64,000 nt of DNA, taken from positions 2,224,967 through 2,288,966 of the forward strand of contig NZ_CP014844.1 in the NCBI RefSeq assembly GCF_001598055.1, given 5' to 3'. The position numbers and the translations under genes were made by a program. Source of the DNA: Cupriavidus nantongensis. GTDB lineage: Bacteria; Pseudomonadota; Gammaproteobacteria; Burkholderiales; Burkholderiaceae. This document shows positions 39,827 through 48,133 of this stretch, in pieces (the stretch's first letter is position 1; every line of letters begins with the position of its first letter). Under the pieces are notes generated by a model that saw only the letters and a program-made list of their open reading frames with translations, searched no databases and had not been told where the DNA came from.

Positions 39827-40908
39827 GCCGCGCTCCCTACTGACACCGAGGGCGCAGCGGGCACCGTCAGCAGATGGCCAGTATCGATACGCAGGCCAAC
39901 GCGGTCGCCGGCTACCCAGCGGTCGCGTCGCGCGGTATCGAGCACGATCGGGGCCGGTGCGCCGACATCGACCAGCAGCCGGGTCGCATGGCCAAGGAAC
40001 AGGGCCGTGACGACACTGCCGGCCACATGGACGTCGGGCGCATTCGGTGCGTCGGCCAGCGCTACGTCCTCGGGCCGGAACATCAGCTCCACCTGCTCCA
40101 TCTCGATGGGCCGCGGCTCACGCGGCAAGGCGCCACCAGGCACGCGCCATACCTGGTGATCCGCAGCCGCCGGCAAGCGATTCATCGAGCCGATGAAGTC
40201 GGCGACGAAGGCATTGGCCGGATGCCGGTAGATGTCCTGCGGCGTGCCGCTTTGCGCGATGCGGCCCTTGTCCATCACGATGATGCGGTCGCCAAGCGCC
40301 ATCGCCTCGGCCTGGTCGTGCGTGACATACACGGTGGTGATGCGCAGGCTGCGCAGCAGCTGGTTGATGTCGGCGCGCAGCGCATCGCGCAGCTTGGCAT
40401 CGAGCGCGGTCAGCGGTTCGTCCAGCAGCAGCACACGCGGCTGCACGGCGATGGCGCGCGCCAGCGCCACGCGTTGGCGCTGGCCCCCGGACAGCTGGTC
40501 GACGCGCCGGTTGGCGAAGGCGCCCAGCTGCATCATGGCGAGCATGTCGTCGACCCGGCGCCGGCGGGTCTGTGCGTCGACCTTGCGCACGCGCAGGCCA
40601 TAGCCAATATTCTCGGCCACGGTCATATTGGGGAACAGGGCATAGTTCTGGAACACCATGCCGACACCGCGCTGTTCGATCGGCAGATGCGTGACCGCTG
40701 CGCCGCCGAACAGGACCTCGCCGCCCGGATCGGGAAATTCCAGCCCCGCGATCATCCGCAGCGTGGTGGTCTTGCCGCAGCCGGACGGACCGAGCAGCAC
40801 GACAGTTTCGCCGGCACCGATGTCCAGGTCCAGTGGTTCGAGCGCGCGCGTGCCGTCGGGGAAGGTCTTGCCGCATTGGCGCAGGGCGATGGTGGTGGGC
40901 TCATGCAT
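39823..40908 (-). CDS. ABC importer ATP-binding protein (PotA/PhnT/FbpC type)
   Basis: 361 residues. Walker A GPSGCGKTT (about 40), signature LSGGQRQRV, Walker B LLLDEPLTALD, H-loop VTHDQAEA, and a C-terminal TOBE-like domain (MFRPEDVALAD). Its start overlaps the upstream permease gene by eight bases. Energises uptake with the two permeases. Confidence 0.93.
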   Translation of the reverse strand: MHEPTTIALRQCGKTFPDGTRALEPLDLDIGAGETVVLLGPSGCGKTTTLRMIAGLEFPDPGGEVLFGGAAVTHLPIEQRGVGMVFQNYALFPNMTVAENIGYGLRVRKVDAQTRRRRVDDMLAMMQLGAFANRRVDQLSGGQRQRVALARAIAVQPRVLLLDEPLTALDAKLRDALRADINQLLRSLRITTVYVTHDQAEAMALGDRIIVMDKGRIAQSGTPQDIYRHPANAFVADFIGSMNRLPAAADHQVWRVPGGALPREPRPIEMEQVELMFRPEDVALADAPNAPDVHVAGSVVTALFLGHATRLLVDVGAPAPIVLDTARRDRWVAGDRVGLRIDTGHLLTVPAAPSVSVGSAA

Positions 40909-41821
40909 GGCGAGGGGCCTCCGTCTGTGGCTGGGATTGCGGCGTGCTGTCCGGTCCGGCTGGCGAGTTCAGCGAAGTGGTGACCGTGCCGGCGAACGGC
41001 ATGGCCGTGTCCTGCACCACATGTCGTTGGGTCCGGGCACCCAGCGCGGACACCAGTTGCATGATCACCAGCAGCGGAATGATCATCAGGAAAAACACGA
41101 TGGTGTAGGCAGAGCCGATCTCCAGGCGCATCGAGGCGTAGCTGTCGGCGAGCCCGACCGGAAGCGTCTGCGTGGTGGGCGTATGGAGCATCCAGGTCAG
41201 GTTGAATTCGCCGACCGAAAGCGTCACCACCATCAGCGCGCCGGCGAGTATCCCTTGCCGGCAATTCGGCAGCACCACGGTGAAAAAACGCTGCATGCGG
41301 GTCGCGCCGAGACTGGCGGCGGCGTCCTCGAGCGTGCGAATATCGATGGCGGACATGATGGCCAGCACCGAGCGCACCATGAAGGGCAGCGTGAACAGCA
41401 CATGCCCGATCAGGATGAAGACCCAGCTGGTGCGCAGCCATGGCAGGCCGCCATACAACAGGATCAGGCCGAGCGCGGTCGCGAGTCCGGGGATCGCCAC
41501 CGGCAACATCAGCAATTCCTCGATCAGCCGGGTCACGCGGCTGCGGCGCAGCGCCATGTAATAGGCGGCTGGAACGCCGAGCACCAGCGTGCAGAGCAGG
41601 CACGCCAGCGCGATCCATAGCGACAGGAAGATGGTGTTGCGGTACAGGCCCCACACTTCCTCGACCCAGCGCGTGGTCAGGCCGCTCTGCAGCCCGACGA
41701 AGATATTGTTGGTGAGGCCGGCCAGCACCGACAGCGCCACGGGGACAGTCATGAACGCGCAAACGGCGAGCGTCAGTGCGAGTTGCGCCCAATAGGCGGA
41801 GCCGCGACGGTTGGTCTTCAT
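40901..41821 (-). CDS. ABC importer permease 2
   Basis: 306 residues from ATG 41821. About six membrane helices; the EAA-like coupling loop is LEDAAASLGATRMQRF. The C-terminal 40 residues are polar. Overlaps the ATPase start. It pairs with permease 1. Confidence 0.9.
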   Translation of the reverse strand: MKTNRRGSAYWAQLALTLAVCAFMTVPVALSVLAGLTNNIFVGLQSGLTTRWVEEVWGLYRNTIFLSLWIALACLLCTLVLGVPAAYYMALRRSRVTRLIEELLMLPVAIPGLATALGLILLYGGLPWLRTSWVFILIGHVLFTLPFMVRSVLAIMSAIDIRTLEDAAASLGATRMQRFFTVVLPNCRQGILAGALMVVTLSVGEFNLTWMLHTPTTQTLPVGLADSYASMRLEIGSAYTIVFFLMIIPLLVIMQLVSALGARTQRHVVQDTAMPFAGTVTTSLNSPAGPDSTPQSQPQTEAPRHA

Positions 41822-41829
41822 GCTTGCTC

Positions 41830-42663
41830 CTACGCGGTGGCGGCAACCGCGTTGCCGGAAAGATGACGCGCCACCGCCAGCAGCGCCCAGGTCACGACAC
41901 CGAGCAGGATGGACAGCGCGGCGGCCATGCCGAAGTTGGCGTAGTTGGTGAACTCGTTGTAGATCGTGAGCGGAAGCACGTCGAGTTGCGTGGCAAGGGT
42001 AAAGGCGGTGCCGAACGCGCCCATGCTGGTGGCGAAGCAGATCGCGCCGCTGGAGATCAGCGCGGGCATCAGCGCGGGCAGCATCACGTCGCGCACCACG
42101 CGCCAACGGCCGGCGCCCAGTGAGCGGGCCGCTTCCTCCAGCGAGGCGTCGAGTTTTTCGACCGCCGCCATCACGGTCAGGATCACGCGTGGAATCGAGA
42201 AATACAGGTAGCCGACGAACAACCCGGCCATGCCATAGGCAAAGGTCCAGCGCTCGCCGGCGAGCAGGTCGCCCACCGATGCGAGCAGGCCGTTGCGCCC
42301 GCCCAGCATGATGACCATGAAACCGATCACCACGCCGGGGAAGGCCAGCGGAAAGGTCAGCATCGCGACCAGCACCGGCTTGCCCGGCACCGGATGCCGC
42401 TGCAGGAAGGTGCCCGCCACGCCGGCGATCGCCAGCGTGGCCAGCGTCACCGAGGCCGACAGCAGCACCGTGGACAGCAGGCTGTGCAGGTAGCGCGGGC
42501 TCGACAGCACGGTCCAGTAGACTCCCGCGCCGTTTTCCCCGGCCACGCTGACCGCCAGCAACTTGGCCATCGGCAGGCAGAAGAACGCCAGGAAAACGAT
42601 CAGCGCCGGCAGTGCGAAGACGATCAGCGTGCGGGCGGTTGGCGCAGTGGTGCGACGGCGCAT
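41830..42663 (-). CDS. ABC importer permease 1
   Basis: 277 residues from ATG 42663 (GGAG six bases upstream; ATG 42675 is the alternative). Six hydrophobic segments; EAA loop LEEAARSLGAGRWRVV. Together with permease 2 it forms the membrane channel of a PotBC/PhnUV-like importer. Confidence 0.9.
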   Translation of the reverse strand: MRRRTTAPTARTLIVFALPALIVFLAFFCLPMAKLLAVSVAGENGAGVYWTVLSSPRYLHSLLSTVLLSASVTLATLAIAGVAGTFLQRHPVPGKPVLVAMLTFPLAFPGVVIGFMVIMLGGRNGLLASVGDLLAGERWTFAYGMAGLFVGYLYFSIPRVILTVMAAVEKLDASLEEAARSLGAGRWRVVRDVMLPALMPALISSGAICFATSMGAFGTAFTLATQLDVLPLTIYNEFTNYANFGMAAALSILLGVVTWALLAVARHLSGNAVAATA

Positions 42664-42718
42664 GGGTTTCTCCATCTTGAGAGGGACTGGCCGGGGCGAC
42701 GCGCGCCCCGGCGCGGCG

Positions 42719-43741
42719 TCAGCGCACTTCCTTCAGGTACTGGTCGCTGAAGGTCTTTTGCACTTCGGCCATCTTGCCGTAGTCGATGGTCTTCGCGCGC
42801 GCATAGTCCGAGGCCGGCAGGAAGCGGGCCTCAACTTCCTTGGACACTGCCTTGGCCCGTACCGGGCGCAGATACGCATTGGCCCAAAGCGACTGGCCGG
42901 CGTCGGACAGCACGAAGTCCAGCACCTTGCGGGCTTCCGCAGGGTGCGGCGCCTTGTTGACCATGCTCATGACGTAGGGCACCACCAGCGAGCCCTCCCT
43001 GGGAATCACGAAGGCAACGTTGGCGCGATCCTTGTAGCGCGCGCGATAGGCGTTGAAGTCGTAGTCCAGCAGGATCGGGATTTCACCGGACAGCACGCGC
43101 GCGTACGCGGTCTGCTTCGGCACGATGGGCTGGTTCTTCTGCAGGTCCTTGAAGAACTTGAGGGCCGGGCCGAAGTTGTCCAGCGAGCCGCCCAGGGCCT
43201 GGTTGATCGCCACCGCGCCGACATAGCCGACAAAGGCGCTGGCCGGGTCGAGATAGCCGACCATGCCCTTGTACTCGGGCTTCTGCAGGTCGGCCCATGA
43301 CTGCGGCACCGGCTTGCCGCGCAACGCGTCGACATTGACCATCAGGCCCAGCGTGCCCGAATGGATGGCAAACCAGTGGCCCTGCGGATCCTTCAGGCCG
43401 TCGGGAATGTCATTCCAGTTGGCGGGCTTGTACGGGGCCGTCACGCCTTCCTTCTGCGCCTGGATGCCGAAGGTCACGCCGTAATACACCACGTCGGCCA
43501 CCGGATTGGCCTTTTCCGCGACGATCTGGGCCAGCGACTGGCCCGAGTTCTTGTTGTCGTGCGGCACCGTGACGCCGGTCTTCTCCTTGATCGCGCGGAT
43601 CTGCGCTGCCCAGTCCGCCCATTCCGGCGGGCAGTTGTAGCAGATTGCCGTTTGCGCGGCCGCGGCGTGGCTGAATACGACCGCGCCAACCGTGGGCAGC
43701 AGCCAGCGCAAGCGGCGCAGCCAGGACGAAGTCGATTGCAT
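42719..43741 (-). CDS. ABC importer periplasmic substrate-binding protein
   Basis: 340 residues from ATG 43741 preceded by AAGGAG. Signal peptide through FSHAAAAQ. Mature start AICYNCPPEWADWAAQ is distinctive. The fold resembles the AfuA/PhnS/PotD class (VVYYGVTFGIQAQKEG, LLDYDFNAYRARYK). Ligand unknown: the linked phosphodiesterase points to an organophosphate, but ferric or phosphonate ligands are possible. Confidence 0.88.
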   Translation of the reverse strand: MQSTSSWLRRLRWLLPTVGAVVFSHAAAAQTAICYNCPPEWADWAAQIRAIKEKTGVTVPHDNKNSGQSLAQIVAEKANPVADVVYYGVTFGIQAQKEGVTAPYKPANWNDIPDGLKDPQGHWFAIHSGTLGLMVNVDALRGKPVPQSWADLQKPEYKGMVGYLDPASAFVGYVGAVAINQALGGSLDNFGPALKFFKDLQKNQPIVPKQTAYARVLSGEIPILLDYDFNAYRARYKDRANVAFVIPREGSLVVPYVMSMVNKAPHPAEARKVLDFVLSDAGQSLWANAYLRPVRAKAVSKEVEARFLPASDYARAKTIDYGKMAEVQKTFSDQYLKEVR

Positions 43742-43838
43742 GATGCACTCCTTTTCTAGATACGACGGTGGTGGAAAACGACGTAGGGAAAACGGCATAG
43801 GACGCGGCGATGTCGGCGCTGCTTAGGTTGCAGTGCCG

Positions 43839-44924
43839 CTAGGCCGGCGGCCCGACGGTAGCGCCTTCGCGCAGCGCGTGCGGCAGCAGCGTCGCGCGCG
43901 GCAAGCGGGGGTCAGGCGCGGCCCCGGCGCTGGCTGGCTCCAGCCGCGCCAGCAGGCAGCCCAGCGCACGGGCACCGATCTCGTTGTTAGGCTGTGCCAC
44001 GGTGGACAGCGGCGGTTCCAGCAACTGGCCGAGTTCGATGCCGTCATAGCCCAGCACGGATACATCGCCGGGCACGGACACCCCCAGGCGCTTCAGGATG
44101 GCAATCACACCGATCGCCAGCATGTCGTTGGTACAAAACAGCGCGGTGGGCGCGGATGGCGCCGTGACGAATTGCCGGATGCGCTCGACCTCCGCCGGCG
44201 TGTGCGTGGGCGTATGGGCTGGCAGGGACAGCGGCGGCAACGGTTGCAGGCCATGCGCGCGCATCGCGTCCTGGTAACCCATGTGGCGCTGCCTGGCGCG
44301 GTCGGACGCGACGAAGGCGCCCGACACCACCGCGATGCGCCGATGCCCGGCAGCGATCAGCGTCTCGACGCCGGCGCGCGCGCTGACGCGGTTGTCCACC
44401 GATACCGAATAGCGTTTGCCCCGGCGCGCTGCCTGGTTGTACGCCAGGACATAAGGCACGCCTTCGGCATCCAGCTGTTCCAGCACCGCGCTGCGGGCGG
44501 CATCGGCCACCGTCAGCACCAGGCCGTCGACGCGGTGACGCAGCAGATATTCGATCCGCTCGCGTTCACGGGCCGGGTCGTAGCGGCTGGTCACCAGCAT
44601 CAGCGAATAGCCTTGCGCCAGCGCCGCTTCCTCGATGCCGTGCCAGCATTCGGCGAACACCGCATTCTCGAGCGTCGGCAGCATGACCCCCACGATGCGC
44701 GAGCGCTGGGCCCGCAGCTTGGCACCCAGCAGGTTGGGGCGGAAGCCAAGCTCACCCGCCGCCTGCAATACGCGCTCGGCAGTGTCCTGGCGCACCAGCT
44801 CCGGATTGCTGAACACACGCGAGGCGGTCGCCAGCGACACGCCCGCGGCCCTGGCGACATTGACCAGGGTCGCGCCATTGGATGGCGCGGGCGGAGCGGC
44901 GAGGGCGGTGGCGTTGCGGCGCAT
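43839..44924 (-). CDS. LacI-family repressor of the importer operon
   Basis: 361 residues from ATG 44924; an ATG at 44993 lies inside the operator palindrome, so it is less likely. HTH and hinge TLVNVARAAGVSLATASRVF at about residue 19-38, then LRAQRSRIVGVMLPT and a periplasmic-binding-like ligand domain (GYDGIELGQLLEPPLSTV). First gene of the operon with the binding protein, permeases, ATPase and phosphodiesterase. Confidence 0.92.
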   Translation of the reverse strand: MRRNATALAAPPAPSNGATLVNVARAAGVSLATASRVFSNPELVRQDTAERVLQAAGELGFRPNLLGAKLRAQRSRIVGVMLPTLENAVFAECWHGIEEAALAQGYSLMLVTSRYDPARERERIEYLLRHRVDGLVLTVADAARSAVLEQLDAEGVPYVLAYNQAARRGKRYSVSVDNRVSARAGVETLIAAGHRRIAVVSGAFVASDRARQRHMGYQDAMRAHGLQPLPPLSLPAHTPTHTPAEVERIRQFVTAPSAPTALFCTNDMLAIGVIAILKRLGVSVPGDVSVLGYDGIELGQLLEPPLSTVAQPNNEIGARALGCLLARLEPASAGAAPDPRLPRATLLPHALREGATVGPPA

Positions 44925-44976
44925 TGGGCAGTAGTCGGAATCAGTGCAGGAGCTAGCAGCAGTCGGTGCAGAAGAA

Positions 44977-44994
44977 AATGAAAACGTTTTCATT
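44977..44994. promoter_or_regulatory. Perfect 18-bp LacI-type operator
   Basis: AATGAAAACGTTTTCATT is a perfect palindrome with the central CG of LacI/GalR operators, 53 bases upstream of the repressor start. It suggests autoregulation of the repressor and the six-gene operon. Two GAAAACG half sites at 43774 and 43788 before the binding-protein gene are further weak candidates. Confidence 0.82.
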
Positions 44995-45241
44995 CAAGCC
45001 GCAAAAAAACGGGTGTCAAGGACAACCGTTGGTGCGGTGCGCCGCCAGACATCCGGCGGGGTCGTGCAATTGGCCTGGAAGGCCGAACGAGGGCGATTGT
45101 GCGGGGCGCAAGTGACAGCGGGATGACACCAGGAGCCAGATTTACGTGTCCCCGTATTGCGCGGGTCCGGCAACATACGCTATAGTTCGGCCTCTCTGCT
45201 GCAGCGCAGGTACGAAAGAGGCTGCAGCAGGCACCGACACA

Positions 45242-45318
45242 GGAGTGGTAGTTCAGTCGGTTAGAATACCGGCCTGTCACGCCGGGGGTCGCGGGTTCGA
45301 GTCCCGTCCACTCCGCCA
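45242..45318 (+). tRNA. tRNA-Asp (anticodon GUC)
   Basis: 77 nt: acceptor GGAGTGG/CCACTCC, anticodon loop CTGTCAC in stem CCGGC.../GCCGG, T-loop TTCGAGT, discriminator G and encoded CCA. Right edge of the accessory region bracketed by tRNA-Val. Confidence 0.97.
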
Positions 45319-45354
45319 GTATCAAGGAAACGCCCGCGCCAGCGGGCGTTTTTC
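45298..45354 (+). repeat. First copy of a 55-bp tRNA-Asp 3' end plus terminator repeat
   Basis: Starting CGAGTCCCG in the tRNA T-arm and running through the terminator, it repeats at 45447-45502 with only loss of one or two T/T bases at the end. Confidence 0.9.
45328..45353 (+). terminator. Terminator after tRNA-Asp
   Basis: AAACGCCCGC/GCGGGCGTTT stem (10 bp) with loop GCCA and trailing T. Confidence 0.85.
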
Positions 45355-45361
45355 ATTTTGC

Positions 45362-45467
45362 GGAGTGGAGGAAGCCGCCTGCGCGGCTTCCGGCGGGAAT
45401 CGAAGGGCTGCGCCTGCAGGCGCAGCCGCGGCCTGCGGTACGTAGGCGAGTCCCGTCCACTCCGCCA
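45362..45467 (+). pseudogene. tRNA-Asp remnant with its centre replaced by two hairpins
   Basis: GGAGTGG at 45362-45368 and CCACTCC G CCA at 45457-45467 keep the tRNA-Asp acceptor stem, and CGAGTCCCG the 3' T-arm. D-arm, anticodon arm and 5' T-arm are gone. The centre contains GGAAGCCGC/GCGGCTTCC and a perfect 22-bp palindrome GGCTGCGCC/GGCGCAGCC with TGCA. Not a functional tRNA; looks like a second tandem tRNA-Asp invaded or rearranged. Confidence 0.7.
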
Positions 45468-45502
45468 GTATCAAGGAAACGCCCGCGCCAGCGGGCGTTT
45501 TC
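45447..45502 (+). repeat. Second copy of the tRNA-Asp 3' end plus terminator repeat
   Basis: 149 bases downstream of copy one; includes the second terminator stem at 45477-45500. Confidence 0.9.
45477..45501 (+). terminator. Second tRNA-Asp-type terminator
   Basis: Same AAACGCCCGC/GCGGGCGTTT stem with GCCA loop as at 45328, ending before the ppiD leader. Confidence 0.8.
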
Positions 45503-45620
45503 ATTTGCGCCATGGCGTTGCGCCGTCATGTTCGCCACCCTGCACAAAGGGCGCTTGCCCACCGGCTCCTGATAGAATCGCGGAGTTTGTCTTTCGTGCC
45601 AATCCACTACCCGAATCCGC

Positions 45621-47555
45621 ATGCTTGATTTCGTACGCAACAACCGGCGCCTGATGCTCTTGCTGCTGCTGGTGCTTGTTTTCCCGTCGTTCGTGTTCTT
45701 CGGCGTGGAAAGCTATTCGCGCTTCATGGACAGCTCGCACGATGCCGCCAAGGTCGACGGCCGGGCCATCAGCGTGCAGGAGGTCGACAACGTGGTGCGC
45801 GACCAGAGCGAGCGCGCGCGCCAGATCCTGGGCGCCAACTATGACCCGCGCCAGTTCGAGGGCCCGGAGGCACGCAAGGCCGTGCTCGAGCAGCTGATCC
45901 AGCAGCGCGTGATGGCCAATGCGGTGGCCAGCGAGCACCTGACGGTGTCGGACGCCAGGCTGGTCGAAGAGATCAACAGCCTGCCGGCGATTGCGCAGCT
46001 GCCGCGCGGCAAGGACGGCAAGATCGACGACAAGGCTTACCTGCAGTTGCTGCAGTCGCAGGGCATGACGCCCGAGCAGTTCGATGCGCGCATGCGCTTC
46101 GAACTGGCCACGCAGCAGCTGGGTGGGTCGATTGCCGCGACCGCGTTCGTGCCAAAGTCGCTGATCGAGCGCCTGATGGCGGTGCGCGACCAGCAGCGCG
46201 AGGTGCAGGCGCTGCTGTTCAAGCCCGCCGGCTACACCGCCAAGGTGCAGCCCGACGCCGCCGCGCTGAAGGCCTACTATGACAGCCACCAGCAGGACTT
46301 CTCGGTGCCGGAGCAGGCCAAGGTGGAATACCTGGTGCTGTCGGGCGAGGCCCTGGCCGCGTCGCAGGCGGTGACGCCGGAAGAGCTGAAGTCGTACTAC
46401 GAAAGCAATATCGCGCGCTTCCGCGTGGACGAGCAGCGCCGCGCCAGCCACATCCTGATCAGCGCGCCCAAGGATGCGCCGGCGGCGCAGCGCCAGGCCG
46501 CCAAAGACAAGGCGACCAAGCTGCTGGAAGAAGTGCGCAAGCATCCGGACAGCTTCGCCGACGTCGCGCGCAAGAACTCGCAGGATCCGGGTTCGGCCGA
46601 GAAGGGCGGCGACCTTGGCTTCATGGGCCGCGGCGCGCTGGTCAAGCCGTTCGAGGACGCCATGTACGCGCTCAAGGAAGGCCAGATCAGCGACGTAGTC
46701 GAGACCGACTTCGGCTACCACATCATCAAGCTGACCGGCACCAAGCCCGCCGAGACCAGGCCGCTCGAGGCCGTGCGCACCGAGCTGGAAGCCGAGCTGC
46801 GCAAGCAGTTCGCCGACAAGAAGTTTGCCGAGCAGGCCGATGCCTTCGGCAATACCGTCTACGAGCAGGCCGACAGCCTCAAGCCCGCCGCCGACAAGTT
46901 CAAGTTGACCATCCAGACCGCCGACAACGTCACGCGCCAGCCGAATCCGGCACTGGGCGCGCAAAGCCCGCTGAACAACGAGAAGCTGCTCAAGGCGCTG
47001 TTCAGCGACGACGCGATCAAGAACAAGCGCAACACCGAAGCCGTGCAGGTCGCGCCCAACACGCTGGTGGCCGCGCGCATCGTCGCGTACCGCCCGGCAA
47101 CCGTGCGCAAGTTCGAGGAAGTCGAAGCCCAGGTGCGCGAAGGCTATGTCGCGCAGCAGGCGGCGGCGCTGGCGCGCAAGGACGGCGAGGCGCGCCTGGC
47201 CGCGCTGAAGCAGGCCGACAGTGCCGAGGGCTTTGGCCCGGTGCAGACGGTGTCGCGCACCAAGGCCGAAGGCATGACGCCGCAGGCCGTGGAAGCCGTG
47301 ATGCGCGCCGATGCCGCCAAGCTGCCGGCGCTGGTCGGTGTCGACCTGGTCGCGCAGGGCTATGCGGTCTATCGCATCACCAAGGTCAACCAGCCGGCGC
47401 AGGCCAACCCGGCCCAGCGCCAGGCCGAGGCCCAGCAGCTGGCGCAACTGGCCGGTCAGACCGACCTGCAGGCCTTCTATGAAAGCCTGAAGGCGCGCTC
47501 CAAGGTCAAGCTGCTGACGCCGGCGGGTGCGACGCAGGAGCAGGGCGCCGATTGA
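45621..47555 (+). CDS. ppiD: PpiD/SurA N-terminal-domain peptidyl-prolyl isomerase, membrane-anchored
   Basis: 644 residues. One N-terminal membrane helix (LMLLLLLVLVFPSFVFFGVES) anchors a periplasmic chaperone; a SurA-like N domain (AAKVDGRAISVQEVDNVVR) is followed by a parvulin PPIC domain at about residue 265-360 (RRASHILISAPKD... GGDLGFMGRGALVKPFEDAM) and a second, degenerate half. It helps fold secreted and outer-membrane proteins. Placed after tRNA-Asp as in related genomes. Two alternating Lys/Arg-rich stretches at the C-terminus are normal. Confidence 0.95.
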   Translation: MLDFVRNNRRLMLLLLLVLVFPSFVFFGVESYSRFMDSSHDAAKVDGRAISVQEVDNVVRDQSERARQILGANYDPRQFEGPEARKAVLEQLIQQRVMANAVASEHLTVSDARLVEEINSLPAIAQLPRGKDGKIDDKAYLQLLQSQGMTPEQFDARMRFELATQQLGGSIAATAFVPKSLIERLMAVRDQQREVQALLFKPAGYTAKVQPDAAALKAYYDSHQQDFSVPEQAKVEYLVLSGEALAASQAVTPEELKSYYESNIARFRVDEQRRASHILISAPKDAPAAQRQAAKDKATKLLEEVRKHPDSFADVARKNSQDPGSAEKGGDLGFMGRGALVKPFEDAMYALKEGQISDVVETDFGYHIIKLTGTKPAETRPLEAVRTELEAELRKQFADKKFAEQADAFGNTVYEQADSLKPAADKFKLTIQTADNVTRQPNPALGAQSPLNNEKLLKALFSDDAIKNKRNTEAVQVAPNTLVAARIVAYRPATVRKFEEVEAQVREGYVAQQAAALARKDGEARLAALKQADSAEGFGPVQTVSRTKAEGMTPQAVEAVMRADAAKLPALVGVDLVAQGYAVYRITKVNQPAQANPAQRQAEAQQLAQLAGQTDLQAFYESLKARSKVKLLTPAGATQEQGAD

Positions 47556-47591
47556 TCGGCGCCAGGCCGGCGCGAGGCCACGCTGAAACGG

Positions 47592-47619
47592 AAACCCCTG
47601 CTGCATGGCAGGGGTTTTT
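47592..47619 (+). terminator. Terminator after ppiD
   Basis: AAACCCCTGC/GCAGGGGTTT with loop TGCATG and T run. Confidence 0.85.
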
Positions 47620-48133
47620 GTCATCATCACCGAACGGGGGGTGATGTGAGGGCGAAGCAGTGATGCAGCGATCGACTTCGTGGATGCGCCGGCCCTCACC
47701 CCCGCCCCTCTCCCGCAAGCGGGAGAGGGAGCAAACAAGCGGGAGGAAACATGCTGTTGGGATCGCACGCGACAGCGCCGTGCGAGCGCAGCGACGCACT
47801 CCGTGCCCGAGCCGTAGACCTGAGATAGGGAGCGCGCGCAGCGCAGCCGAAGGCGTCCCACCGACAACGCACTTAGAAGGCTGCCACCGACCTAAAGTCG
47901 GGTTCGTCCATCCGCCCTCGAACGCCAGGCACCTCCAGGTAGCGTCAGCAGGGTCGAACCACCAACCGCCGGACCGCAAGTCACCACCGCTGGAACCACC
48001 AACGCCGCCTTAGCCAGCCGCTTAGGCGACGCGCTCTTTGCCTCCTTTCTGTCGCTCGGACAGAAAGGAGGTCGCCGGCTACGCCGGCGAAACAGCCGCG
48101 CCCGCCAAGCACGACAACCCAATCACAACCCCC
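47620..48133. repeat. Repeat-rich intergenic region with hairpins
   Basis: No gene seen. A perfect 11-bp-arm hairpin CCCTCTCCCGC-AA-GCGGGAGAGGG is at 47706-47729 and a 13-bp-arm hairpin CCTCCTTTCTGTC-GCTCG-GACAGAAAGGAGG at 48041-48071, followed by GCCGGC-TAC-GCCGGC. The sequence between (47760-48000) is low in stops in several frames but shows no gene signature. These resemble dispersed intergenic repeats of this group (recall), and the spurious frames RRPPFCPSDRKE they encode should not be annotated. Confidence 0.7.

Noticed and set aside
45298..45502. tRNA-Asp repeats as attL/attR of an integrated island
   Set aside because: Only 149 bp apart with no integrase or phage gene, so a tandem tRNA remnant is simpler.
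45501..47867. Long minus-strand frame opposite ppiD
   Set aside because: Low-complexity translation and no ribosome site; a shadow of ppiD.
47892..48122. Short frame encoding RRPPFCPSDRKE
   Set aside because: It is the translation of a hairpin repeat, not a gene.
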